Source of the DNA: Oasisia sp. SBJ-2009
Taxonomy: Eukaryota > Annelida > Polychaeta > Sabellida > Siboglinidae
DNA: 64,000 nucleotides
Assembly: GCA_964017155.1 (NCBI GenBank)
Contig: OZ024862.1
Location: 27,332,933-27,396,932, forward strand
Reading direction: 5' to 3'
The notes beneath the pieces were generated by a model that was given only the letters and a program-made list of their open reading frames with translations, had not been told where the DNA came from and searched no databases. Positions 50,721 through 63,159 of the stretch are shown piece by piece. Made by a program: the position numbers and the translations under genes. How positions within the stretch are numbered: position 1 is the stretch's first letter; each line of letters begins with the position of its first letter.

Positions 50721-52500
50721 ATGACACCACGTGACCGTCCACAACGACACGGGTCTCATTGTATCAACTCATTTTGACGTTCAGGTCGTGGGTGAAGCCG
50801 ATGGGTCGTCTAATTGATTTTCACATTTTAATTAAGAAATCATGTGATATATATATATGCTGTCTTATGCACTAAACGTTAACATTTGAAGCAGAGACAT
50901 TCAGATGAACACGCAAAAACGCGAGGGTTTTGAGCAGGATTGTATATGCCTTCTTTCTTTCAAAGCAATATAATAAGGTAACGTTTGTCTGCCTAAGTAA
51001 AACCCCGTGTCTGATCAATAATGCCTTTAAAATGATACCAAATTGGACGGTTTAATGTGCCGCGATATCAACGGTACTAGATGTATCATTTGGAAGCATC
51101 CTCTCGCGCGCCAGGGGTCGCTGCTGTTGATTACGTCAGCCACCAGAGTATCACTGGCACGACCCTTTGCAAAGCTCCTCTTTTAAGATCAGCCAATGAA
51201 ATCGCTCACGGCTAACATCCGTACTTCGCGTAAAGGATTTGCCATGTGTGGTCTACGTGGATGGATGGAAGCATGGAGGGTCACGATGATGAGCACATTC
51301 GCGTCCGGTCGATATGTTGACATCGTAGATACTGCTGTGTTTGTTTGTGTTACAGTTGCCAAGGTTACCTGTGAACGTCTATATGTACAACATACTGTCG
51401 CTATGACGTCATGGAATGTTGTAATCCGTTTTTTGTTATTATAAACGAACCAGGTGTACTTATAAATAAATTGTGTGCTATTGCATGTTTGTATTAAAAT
51501 ATATTTTAAAAAGTCTGCCTAATTGTTGTTGCAAAACAAAAGGATCGTGAACGCTTCATACACCTTGAGAGTCAAGGAAATGTCTTTGAACACATCTTTC
51601 TGTGCAAAATCAAACACGTGTAATGATTAGAGAACTGTTTACCGGTATATACAGTTGAACCAGTATTTTTTATACCGTTTTGAACAACCTGTAATCCATA
51701 CGGTATGTCATATTGACAATGACGATTACTAAAATGTCTTCTGAATTTTCCATAACCGTGTAAGCTTCATAAAAAGTTAAAGAAAATGCGAATTTTAACA
51801 CATCCTGGCCTCTTCCGTACACGTTGATCAATGACATTGTCCAATCAAGCCACAGTGTGGCGCCACTGTTACATAGCCTTACGTTTCCTGCACATAGCAC
51901 GTGGAGCGCGTCTACACGAAACCGCGTAGTGTACCGTATAAAATGTACGGTACGTACCGTGTAGCGACAAACGGTACACAGCTCTTATGGTGATTATTCA
52001 GTGGAGGAATGTATCGTAGGATGTCGGGCTGTAGCTGTATCACACCGTCTGTGATTGGCAGCTTATGACATTATATTGAAATGCCTGCAAAACGTACCTG
52101 GGACGCTTTCATACACCAATGAAACAAACAGCAACATGTGTTTTTCATGTCAAAGATTCACATTTAGATGAGTGTACGTGTTCTCTGTCAGATCGACGTG
52201 TGGCGTTGTTGTGTCATACAGCAGGGATTATGTATTGCAACGATCAAGTTATAAATAACGCTTTCCAGAATTATATTGCCGTGAAAATGACCTACGTGTT
52301 TACAAATATTTAAGTTTATTGACGCTTACAAGACCGGCATCCTGATGGTTTGCACACTAGCGGTCTGGGCGGTGTGACGTCTTTCTGGCGGCACTGACCA
52401 CCAGGCCAGGTGGGTTTATTGATCCATTTATTATATACAACGTAAACGTGTATGCTACAGCACCGGGAATATCTTCCTTTGATAAGTGACGAAGGCGATT
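50721..52500. other. TMEM107 3' flank, no further gene seen
   Basis: A candidate AATAAA lies at about 51465. A palindromic block at 51930-51975 holds CCGTATAAAATGTACGG and GTACGTACC. No exon pattern is present. Confidence 0.4.
51110..51207. repeat. Dispersed repeat containing TGATTACGTCAG, copy 2
   Basis: Collinear with 14585-14690 over about 100 bp. Confidence 0.6.
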
Positions 52501-52545
52501 AGGTTTATGTGCATTGCATCAGTTGCTATCCCCCCCCCCCTGTCT

Positions 52546-52580
52546 CGTTCGTCTCTCTCCCTCTCTCTCTCTCTCCCCCA

Positions 52581-52679
<99 letters not shown>

Positions 52680-52720
52680 CTCTCAATATCTTTCTCTCCC
52701 TCCCCCCCCCCTCTCTCTCT
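52546..52720. repeat. (CT)n microsatellite
   Basis: A nearly pure CT tract with C-rich ends. Confidence 0.95.
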
Positions 52721-54009
52721 AGCGTCAGGTTAATTGGTTGTGTGTGCGTCCGCGTGTGTGATAAAATTCTCATGATTACATATATGTAATGTTGTCAGCA
52801 ATTGTACGCGTTTTGACGATCCGTTAAATAGTCTAAAACTCGGCCCCGAACATTCACCAACGCTTTGTTGTTGTTGTAGAGTAGCGTCCACACGTCATCA
52901 CTGGTAGCCATGGTTCGGCGTCAGGAGAGCAATTCGTGTATATAAAGTGACGCCAACATGTACATGGTATGAACCGAATTGTATAAGAAAAAATTATGAA
53001 CTTGATAACTCTTGGTAGAGAAATCTAGCTTCTATCGTAAGCTAAACTTATGACCTTCCGTCGTTAAGTGTACTTGGTAGGACGCCAGCCCTTCCTAGTT
53101 TAAGCCGCCTATCTTACTGCTATTGACCGATTTGTACTTGCCCATGTTCTTCCACCCAACCGAGAAACACGCCACGGACATTTAACATTTGTCAACTTAT
53201 TTTATTCGTGCACTCGCGATAACCAGTCCACCGGCAGTTCCATGGACCACCACATACAAGTGAGGTGAAAAAAGACAGCATTATGTTGGGAGATGATCGA
53301 TTATGGCCTTCTAAATATCTATTATTTTCAGTGGACAGTGTTCATTACGAAGGAAACACTGGAAATGTTATTGGCCGTTTTTACGAACACTTGGCGTACT
53401 TTGTCTTATAGTGCAATCTTTATTCCCCGCCGATTCTCCAAGCGTTGTTTACGAGGGATTTATCAGTGATGTTGTCTCGCACACTCGAGTCACTGCCGCG
53501 CGAAAAACATTTCCCCGCCGCTGACAGGAAATCGTCTGCTTAGCGACACCGGATGCAATAGCTTATGATCGCATTAGTACACACGCTGGCTTGTGTCAAA
53601 CGCTATAGCCCTGTTGCCGAACTTCGATTTTGGGTTGAACGGTGCAGTGGAATCTATCAGTGGTTTTCAGAACTAGAAGATCTACTGAATTAGAAATTGC
53701 GCGATGCCACACTGATATCCACGATACGTGCCGGTAATACAAAATGGGCCACGATTTCCTTGCTGTGCAACTTAGATTATGACGTTTTGGGTCTGAAAAA
53801 TGTTTTGGCATTTGAGGGTTCCAATGGGACAACAGATGGTCGAGTACAACAAAGTGATACATACATGTGTCTTTGTGTGTGGGTGCGTGTGCGTGCGTGC
53901 GTGCGTGCGTGCGCGTGTGTGTATTTTATTGCAACATATATATTTAGACCCCCCCCCCCTCTATATGTCATCACATTCATTGTCATCGTCACTGCAGAAA
54001 CATCATTCG

Positions 54010-54215
54010 ATTAATCTCTGACGATAAGTCTCTAGCTGACCATAAGTCTCTAGCGGACCATATGTCTCTAGCGGACCATATGTCTCTAGCGGACCGTATG
54101 TCTCTAGCGGACCGTAAGTCTGTAGCGGACCATAAGTCTCTAGCGTACCATATGTCTCTAGCGGACCATAAGTCTCTAACGGAACATAAGTCTGTAGCGG
54201 ACCATAAGTCTCTAG
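54010..54215. repeat. 18-20-bp minisatellite, about 11 copies
   Basis: The GTCTCTAGCGGACCATA unit with GTCTGTAGCGG variants. Frames through it are artefacts. Confidence 0.92.
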
Positions 54216-54463
54216 CGGTTGTGTCGTTATTAAGCTCCCAACACCCCTGGACTCTGGTACAGGGACCAGGGAGAGATGTTGACACTTCATCCTTCCGGCA
54301 GTGAATTCACTGCCATCTCGGAAAAATGTTCTCACAGTTACTCAAAACAATCATCAGTTGGTCGTCATCGTCTGCGATGGGTTTACACCAGATGTAAAGA
54401 AACCACGCAGAGATAATGAAACACAAGTTGATCAATATAATAATATTTCTACCGGATATCGTC

Positions 54464-54469
<6 letters not shown>

Positions 54470-54545
<76 letters not shown>

Positions 54546-54572
54546 TGCGAGGGTGCGTGCGTGCGTGCGTGT
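54470..54572. repeat. (TG)n then (TGCG)n microsatellite
   Basis: A TG run grading into GTGCGTGCGTGC. Confidence 0.95.
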
Positions 54573-56117
54573 CGCCCCTAACTACAATGACAATGACACC
54601 AACACCGACAGCCGTATCAATAATTCGCAATAAACAACGTTGCTCAAGATGATGGAATAGAGGTCAGGTCTAATTGCAATTAATTTATTAATAATTAAAC
54701 ACGTCAGTTGACCCTGTCGCTGATAACTGTTGCGCGATGTACCTTTACATATCGCCCGCTTGAGCTACGTTTACCTTTTGTGTTAATAACGCATCCATCA
54801 TAATTACACCGCTTCGTCGAATGTTCTCAGCGCATGACGAGTAACGCATACTTATATCAGTCATACGCACGTGGATCAACAGAAATAGCCGAGCTGATTC
54901 TGTGATGTCGACAACTATAGACTGGCGCTGTAGCGCTTACATTTTTCCGGCGCCATAATACGTGACAATGATTTAAACAAAAGTAATAGTTTATTGTACT
55001 GAACGACATTTTAAGCAACTCTTCACAGTAATCATCATAGGAGGGTTAAAGAATAGCTCGTGGCATTTATACTTTGTAGTTTCGGTGCACATTGATGATT
55101 TTACATTTATCGCGCATGCGCAGAAATGTCAATCGGCAAATTTATAACGACCGGAAAAATGTAAGAGCGCCTCTTCTGTGGCATTCTGTGTCCGGGCCTG
55201 ACAGCGCAGAGTAGATTTTTTTTTTGCCAGATGCTGTGGAACTATAACGTTGACATTTGTTTAATAACACCTGCAAATGTGCGAAGTACGGCCCAACAAG
55301 GAGCGTACTCATCTCGCGGGGCTGTCTTGTGCACGTCTGTCGACGCGACAAGTGTCAGTGTGAGCCGTCGAGGGAAGCCGACCACTCGGAGAGACACTAG
55401 CCAGGTGCTTCACGTAAAACAGTGTAAATAATCGCGGATATTTTCCCAGCAATACACGCAATCCTTGGTGTACGCAAAACGTCACGAAAATTTCGATGTT
55501 GTAAACTGGATAGAAATACTGGTAAACATACAATGCAAATGGTGGCTTTCACTTGGCGCAACCGGGACGACATGTCACAATGCAGTGTAGAAGATGCAGG
55601 CATCATTGCTCTTGCTAGGCCAACACTTGAATAGAACCTGCTCATTGTAATTATTGTTCATGGACATATAATCAATAGAGAACAACAACATCAGAAAACA
55701 ATCTCTTGAGATGGTTTCAATGCTCAGTTTTGGGCAATTACTGACCGGTCTTGAGGAAAGATATTGAGGTAAGATATAATTATGAATTCAATCATCTAAG
55801 CATAAAACTTACTCGTACGCACGTAGAACGTCTTTTACAGACCAGCCAACTCATGTCTTGTTTTTTATTGATGCGCCACAAAACATAGTTCCTACAGCTA
55901 AGCCATAGAGTATTAATACATCTCCCGCCGCAGTAAACAAATAAATTAAAATAGTGTAACATCATGTTGATCTGAATCTATAAATATCTCCACTAAATTG
56001 CAGTTCATGATAATTAGTCCGTTATCCAAGCAGATGTATTTTTTGCACAAAGCGCTCCCCACATGTTCATGTTCGCAAATGCGCAGCCGCAAAATTCCCG
56101 ATCCCCGAACAGATAAA

Positions 56118-56185
56118 TGACGTAAAGACCGATGACGTAGACCGGTCCAACCGCCAACGCTTTCGAACAATTGACGATGACGTCA
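56118..56185. promoter_or_regulatory. Cluster of CRE-like sites
   Basis: TGACGTAA, TGACGTAG and a full palindromic TGACGTCA occur within 68 bp in CpG-rich DNA. This suits a CREB/ATF-responsive promoter or enhancer, but no linked exon is recognised. Confidence 0.4.
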
Positions 56186-56604
56186 TTGCAACGGTTACAG
56201 TTTCGTACGAAACGGACTTTGGTGGATGTGTTTCTTCTTGTTGGAGTCTTAGAGGAATTGACTGATTATTCTTCGATGTCTACTTCTACCAGCAGCGTTC
56301 AACAGACTGAACGTTATTTCTAGGGAGTAGCGCAAAAAGAAGAAACAAATTATGACATTTACAGGTTGTTCGCATAAGCTATAAGTATAACTTCAACAAA
56401 CTGTTTTGCAAGGCCAAGCCCAAGGTCAAGGTCAAGGAGAGTCCATGATTTGCAGTTCAAGTCGACAACGTCAAAGTATCGGCTTATAAAAATTGTGACA
56501 TTATTTATGACAATTTATATTAAATGCTAAGATGCTGATACGTTTCGCTCGTTGATATTTTTTTATTTTTGGTAACCACGACTGAGAGTATCCTACAATG
56601 TTTT

Positions 56605-56812
56605 CGTTGGCGTTGGCGTTGGCGTTGGCGTTGGCGTTGGCGTTGGCGTTGGCGTTGGCGTTGGCGTTGGCGTTGGCGTTGGCGTTGGCGTTGGCGTTGG
56701 CGTTGGCGTTGGCGTTGGCGTTGGCGTTGGCGTTGGCGTTGGCGTTGGCGTTGGCGTTGGCGTTGGCGTTGGCGTTGGCGTTGGCGTTGGCGTTGGCGTT
56801 GGCGTTGGCGTT
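56605..56812. repeat. Perfect (GTTGGC)n hexanucleotide array, about 35 copies
   Basis: Uninterrupted from end to end. The Leu-Ala and Trp-Arg frames through it are consequences of the repeat. Confidence 0.97.
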
Positions 56813-58189
56813 GCGGAGAAAACCTGGTCAGTTGACTCGGTCGATCACAAAGGTTGAAATCAGCGCCTACTTCGCGAGGATGATGTGAGAGTCAGTGTCA
56901 CCGTTGTCAGGAACTGTGTCCCGCCAACTTAGAAGACAACCCCGCGTAACATCACGGCGCCAACGGAATATAGAGTACCCTCGTAAAGGGAGATGGTGAC
57001 CGATATAGAATCATTTTCTGGTTTACATTAGGTAAATCCCAGCTGGTTATCGCGCCAAAGACGTTGGAATCTATACTGTCTGCAGGTACTAAAATGTTTC
57101 TGAACGAGGCAGCAGTTTGGTAGTGGAAGATTTTGAACATGAGTAATAAACTTGAAACTGATCCCTGAGAAAACAATATACGATGCTATTCTGGTGCGTT
57201 CAACTCCATCAACCTGCCGCATAAACCAAACCCCAGATGCCCTCGCTTCCTGGTTTATCTTCACAAACGATAGACCCCTGTCGCCGCCGTTGCTTGTCGC
57301 GTATTTGGCTCATAATAACTGACACATCGCGTTGCTTCTTACGAGAAAACAGTCGTTTATAACATATACGGTGGGAAAACTGTGTAGTGCAACAGGGATT
57401 TGGTAATTTATCGTTGTGTAACGGTATCACCTCGCAGAAGTTGTGATAATGTTGCCTTGACGTGCAGGCGATGTTGGTGGAAATAAATAAATACTAAATA
57501 ACGTACGTTATTTTCATAGTATCGTATAATAAAAATGTTGTGTGTAATCTCATGCCTATTAAAAAAAAGCAGGACACCTATGTGCTGGCGGACAAAGTTG
57601 GGTAGCATTTAAGCACCACATTATTTAGGTTAGACTGAAAATAATGCTTACAGACGAAAATGATGAGAAGATGGCGAAATTGGGCGGAACATGTAGAAGG
57701 ACTGGGGCTAGATCGGCTGGCAAAGAAAACAGACGACCGGGTGCTGAAGTAAATAGCAAACAAATCGAAAATTTCCTTTGAGTAGATAGGAGCTAGTCAA
57801 AACCAAATGCAGCTTGAACGATTAATGGTCAATGATATCCAAGTTTGTAAAACAAATATTTAAACTATACCGTGGCTCCGTTATGGTTACACATTCTGTA
57901 AATTATAATGTTCTAATGTTTGAGCAATTGTTGTTTGAGCGTTTTCACCCCTCTCCTTCAAAGCTAAATGCAGATAAAAAAACACAGTGATAAGGAATTA
58001 GGAATGTCTTCCCTATATATACCCCAACTTTGTCTTATCTTACGTCTGCATTTTCAACGCGGAATTTTGGAGTAATTTTGATGACAACTTTAATTTTAGA
58101 TAATACAGTTCTCAGATTTGGTGAACCTGTTATTACTAGGCCTATATTAGTTAGTAACGACGAATACGTTGATATTTGCCTCTTTCTGT

Positions 58190-58650
58190 TGCAAAATATG
58201 TTGCAACTGCGCTAGTCACTACTAGACTGGATTATTGTAATTCTATTTTTCACAATATTGCTATTAATGATATCAAATAATTACGTGTTCTGAATTGCTT
58301 AGCAAAGGCTGGGTGTAGATCTCCACTTTTCAATCGCTCTTTGCCAATTGTAGTCTCTGCATTGGCTTTCTGTCCTATGTGGTAGGGCCTATTGTTACTT
58401 GGCATGCACGTTCATGTAAACAATCGTCGTATTCATTGTTTACTCCAGTAAGACAACCTATCCAGTTTTGATCATCTAGTTCTGATTTTGTTTTTGTCCC
58501 TAGGGCATATTTACATTGGGACTCGACCTTTCCTACACTTTCTCTTTGGAATATGTTTACTTCTAGCGCCAGATCAGTTGAAAATATTGCTCAATTCCGC
58601 CGTCATTTAAAAACGTACCTCTATAACCCTGCCCATCCACCATAGCTCGC
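58190..58650 (+). pseudogene. Non-LTR retrotransposon relic (RT C-terminal end)
   Basis: ALVTTRLDYCNSIFHNIAI is followed, across frameshifts and stops, by LRVLNCLAKAGCRSPLF, SLHWLSV and SVENIAQFRRHLKTYLYN. This order is typical of the C-terminal part of reverse transcriptases of Jockey/CR1-like elements. Not functional. Confidence 0.72.
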
Positions 58651-58699
58651 TGGCGTATTTTGTTGTCGACACGAGGTTGGTTTCCTAGGATTTAGGCGC

Positions 58700-59190
<491 letters not shown>

Positions 59191-59612
59191 TCACAATCGT
59201 GAACATTTTAGCAGTTTTAATATGTTACAAACAGTATACTGGTAACTATCACAAAAGGACGTTTTCACATAAATTACAATTATACAAAAACTCTCAGTAA
59301 TCCGAGGATGTCCTTGTCCTCGTCCGCTCGCCGTCGTGGGTCGTGTGTCGTGTGTCGTTTGTCGTGTGTCGTGTGTCGTGCGCAGGAACAATCTTGTTAA
59401 GTAACACTCAACAAGATTGCTACAAGCAAACATAAGTAATTACATTGTGTGGTTTATTTCACTATGTTCATAATAAACTAGGGTTGTAGACATAAATAGG
59501 TCGTTTCCTTCGGTCTTCATTAGGAAAATGCTATTTTTAGCGAGTAGACACAACGATACGCTTGTTTTGTGTTCGAGTAATGACAGTTATTCTTTTGTTT
59601 GACAACAGCGAA

Positions 59613-59626
59613 CGCTGTGTGTGTGT

Positions 59627-59677
<51 letters not shown>

Positions 59678-59837
59678 TGTGCGCGCGCGCGCGTGTGTGT
59701 GTGTGTGCGCGTGTGTGTATGGTGTATGTATGTGTTTGCGTGTGTGTTTGCGCGCGCGCGTGTGTGTGTGTGTTGTCTTCATGTATGTGCAGTGTGTATG
59801 TATGTGTATGTGCATGTGCATGTGTACGTGTGTATGC

Positions 59838-59880
<43 letters not shown>

Positions 59881-59920
59881 CGCGTGTACGTGTGCGCGTG
59901 GAACGTATTATGTGCGTGTA
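59613..59920. repeat. (TG)n with CGCGCG islands
   Basis: TG runs separated by GCGCGCGCGCG and ATGT variants. Potential Z-DNA. Confidence 0.95.
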
Positions 59921-60200
59921 CATATGCTGCCGGGGCACGGACGTGTAAATGCGCGTGAGCGACTGCATGTCGCGCTGTTCATGTTCATGTTTGCACGCGA
60001 CCTGTCACCTGAAATGCCTTCTAACAATGTCGCTGCAATGCGTGTCTGTCGATGAAAAAAACTTAGTTTTACCAAAGGGTATAAATACGTGTCTTGTATT
60101 TTCTTCTTGCATGACCAGGCATTGTCAGCCTCCAACTCCGTCGTTCAATAACACACCGGTCTTGTTTGAACTTATGCTGTCTTGTCGTTTCCGCACGGCT

Positions 60201-62112
60201 GTGCTGTGCTGTGCTGTGCTGTGCTGTGCTGTGCTGTGCTGTTCTGTGCTGTGCTGTGCTGTGCTGTGCTGTGCTGTGCTGTGCTGTGCTGTGCTGTGCT
60301 GTGCTGTGCTGTGCTGTGCTGTGCTGTGGCGTGGCGTGGCGTGGCGTGGCGTGGCGTGGCGTGGCGTGGCGTGGCGTGGCGTGGCGTGGCGTGGCGTGGC
60401 GTGGCGTGGCGTGGCGTGGCGTGGCGTGGCGTGGCGTGGCGTGGCGTGGCGTGGCGTGGCGTGGCGTGGCGTGGCGTGGCGTGGCGTGGCGTGGCGTGGC
60501 GTGGCGTGGCGTGGCGTGGCGTGGCGTGGCGTGGCGTGGCGTGGCGTGGCGTGGCGTGGCGTGGCGTGGCGTGGCGTGGCGTGGCGTGGCGTGGCGTGGC
60601 GTGGCGTGGCGTGGCGTGGCGTGGCGTGGCGTGGCGTGGCGTGGCGTGGCGTGGCGTGGCGTGGCGTGGCGTGGCGTGGCGTGGCGTGGCGTGGCGTGGC
60701 GTGGCGTGGCGTGGCGTGGCGTGGCGTGGCGTGGCGTGGCGTGGCGTGGCGTGGCGTGGCGTGGCGTGGCGTGGCGTGGCGTGGCGTGGCGTGGCGTGGC
60801 GTGGCGTGGCGTGGCGTGGCGTGGCGTGGCGTGGCGTGGCGTGGCGTGGCGTGGCGTGGCGTGGCGTGGCGTGGCGTGGCGTGGCGTGGCGTGGCGTGGC
60901 GTGGCGTGGCGTGGCGTGGCGTGGCGTGGCGTGGCGTGGCGTGGCGTGGCGTGGCGTGGCGTGCCGTGCCGTGCCGTGCCGTGCCGTGCCGTGCCGTGCC
61001 GTGCCGTGCCGTGCCGTGCCGTGCCGTGCCGTGCCGTGCCGTGCCGTGCCGTGCCGTGCCGTGCCGTGCCGTGCCGTGCCGTGCCGTGCCGTGCCGTGCC
61101 GTGCCGTGCCGTGCCGTGCCGTGCCGTGCCGTGCCGTGCCGTGCCGTGCCGTGCCGTGCCGTGCCGTGCCGTGCCGTGCCGTGCCGTGCCGTGCCGTGCC
61201 GTGCCGTGCCGTGCCGTACCGTACCGTACCGTACCGTACCGTATCGTATCCTACTGTGCCCTACCGTGCTGTAGTATAAGATGCGATGCGATGCGATGCG
61301 ATGCGATGCGATGCGATGCGATGCGATGCGATGCGATGCGATGCGATGCGATGCGATGCGATGCGATGCGATGCGACGCGACGCGACGCGACGCGACGCG
61401 ACGCGACGCGACGCGACGCGACGCGACGCGACGCGACGCGACGCGACGCGACGCGACGCGACGCGACGCGACGCGACGCGACGCGACGCGACGCCACGCC
61501 ACGCGACGCGACGCGACGCGACGCCACGCCACGCCACGCCACGCCACGCCACGCCACGCCACGCCACGCCACGCCACGCCACGCCACGCCACGCCACGCC
61601 ACGCCACGCCACGCCACGCCACGCCACGCCACGCCACGCCACGCCACGCCACGCCACGCCACGCCACGCCACGCCACGCCACGCCACGCCACGCCACGCC
61701 ACGCCACGCCACGCCACGCCACGCCACGCCACGCCACGCCACGCCACGCCACGCCACGCCACGCCACGCCACGCCACGCCACGCCACGCCACGCCACGCC
61801 ACGCCACGCCACGCCACGCCACGCCACGCCACGCCACGCCACGCCACGCCACGCCACGCCACGCCACGCCACGCCACGCCACGCCACGCCACGCCACGCC
61901 ACGCCACGCCACGCCACGCCACGCCACGCCACGCCACGCCACGCCACGCCACGCCACGCCACGCCACGCCACGCCACGCCACGCCACGCCACGCCACGCC
62001 ACGCCACGCCACGCCACGCCACGCCACGCCACGCCACGCCACGCCACGCCACGCCACGCCACGCCACGCCACGCCACGCCACGCCACGCCACGCCACGCC
62101 ACGCCACGCCAC
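60201..62112. repeat. 1.9-kb zoned, inverted pentanucleotide satellite
   Basis: Zones with sharp borders: GTGCT x25 (60201-60325), GTGGC x127 (60326-60960), GTGCC x51 (60961-61215), GTACC x5 and GTATC x2, a roughly 30-bp junction, GATGC (61280-61374), GACGC (61375-61494, returning briefly at 61505-61524) and CACGC to 62112. The last zone is the reverse complement of the GTGGC zone, so two arms of about 600 bp could pair. Confidence 0.97.
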
Positions 62113-62229
62113 AACACACTATGCTACATTTACTCTGATTTTTCTGTATTGTTCATTCTGTGTAATACAAGCCCACCTCTACACTATACCACGGAGGGGT
62201 CAGTTCACGAACTCAGGCGACAATAGCGA

Positions 62230-62631
62230 CAGACAGTAGCGAGTCCGCGACAGCTGACCGAGAGGTAGCTGGATGCCGCCTGTACAGTGAGTGCACAGCC
62301 AACGAGCACCGGGCGTCGTAATCTATTACGACGGCCGTTCGCTGCAGCGTCACTCACCTATGAGAGCGCGTGGAAGCGAGGCGTGAGTGGCGAGCCCCTG
62401 GTTGGTGGAGCAAGCCGCAGTGGCCCGTAGTTGCGCCGGTAGCAGCGGCCCGTGAGTGCCGGGAACCACTCGTGCCTGAGACAGCGGCGTGGCACACGCT
62501 CTCGTAGTCGCTGCTCGCTCGCTCTGAGTGTCCTACCGCCCGCCCCTCAGTGCCACGGCGAGGCCACTGCGTCATCAGCGCCATAAGTGGGATTCTTTGA
62601 TCGACCAGTCGTGGGAAATCGAGAGAACAGC
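62230..62631 (+). promoter_or_regulatory. CpG-rich promoter and probable first exon of a rightward gene
   Basis: GC-rich, CpG-dense DNA ends at AACAGCAG followed by GTGAGT, a consensus donor. No long frame with a clear start is seen, so the exon would be mainly 5' UTR. Coding exons must lie beyond 64,000 if the call is right. Confidence 0.4.
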
Positions 62632-62884
62632 AGGTGAGTGTGCGTGTGTATGTGTGCATTGCTCCATGGTGTCATGGATGTTCGATATAACGCGTTTTGT
62701 CAGCGGTGTACACTTCTGGCGAGTATGTAGGAGAGTTTCAAACTTGGCGTCGTGTGCAGTATCGTGTTTACGAACCGAATTGGACGCGTGAGATCAGGAT
62801 CGATGGATTTTATGGATGTCGCGGCGGTGTGTAGCTCGGTTGGGGGTCTTGCTATTTCTATGGAACGCCCTTCAAATGGTTTAA

Positions 62885-63018
62885 ACACACATGCACGCAC
62901 GCATGCACTCACTCTCGCATGCACGCACGCGCGCACACACCCCCCCCCCCACACAAACACACACACACACCGCAAACATAAAAGCAAACACACACACGCG
63001 GGCGCACACACGCACACG

Positions 63019-63076
<58 letters not shown>

Positions 63077-63082
63077 CACGCA

Positions 63083-63153
<71 letters not shown>
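62885..63153. repeat. (CA)n, CACG and C-run simple repeats
   Basis: CA tracts with GCACGCAC islands. Confidence 0.95.
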
Positions 63154-63155
<2 letters not shown>

Positions 63156-63159
63156 TTAC

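Larger units (their letters stand above)
52730..56600. other. Intergenic, no confident gene
   Basis: Only short frames in simple repeats are seen. Inverted blocks GCGCTTACATTTTTCCGG (about 54935) and CCGGAAAAATGTAAGAGCGC (about 55151) may bound a 230-bp MITE. A CRE cluster is at 56118. Confidence 0.45.

Noticed and set aside
56569..56888. Trp-Arg and Leu-Ala repeat frames
   Set aside because: Direct consequence of the (GTTGGC)n array.
59949..62239. Very long open frames (up to 686 codons) on both strands
   Set aside because: They run through the pentanucleotide satellite. A 15-bp super-period without stops opens all frames, so they are not evidence of a gene.
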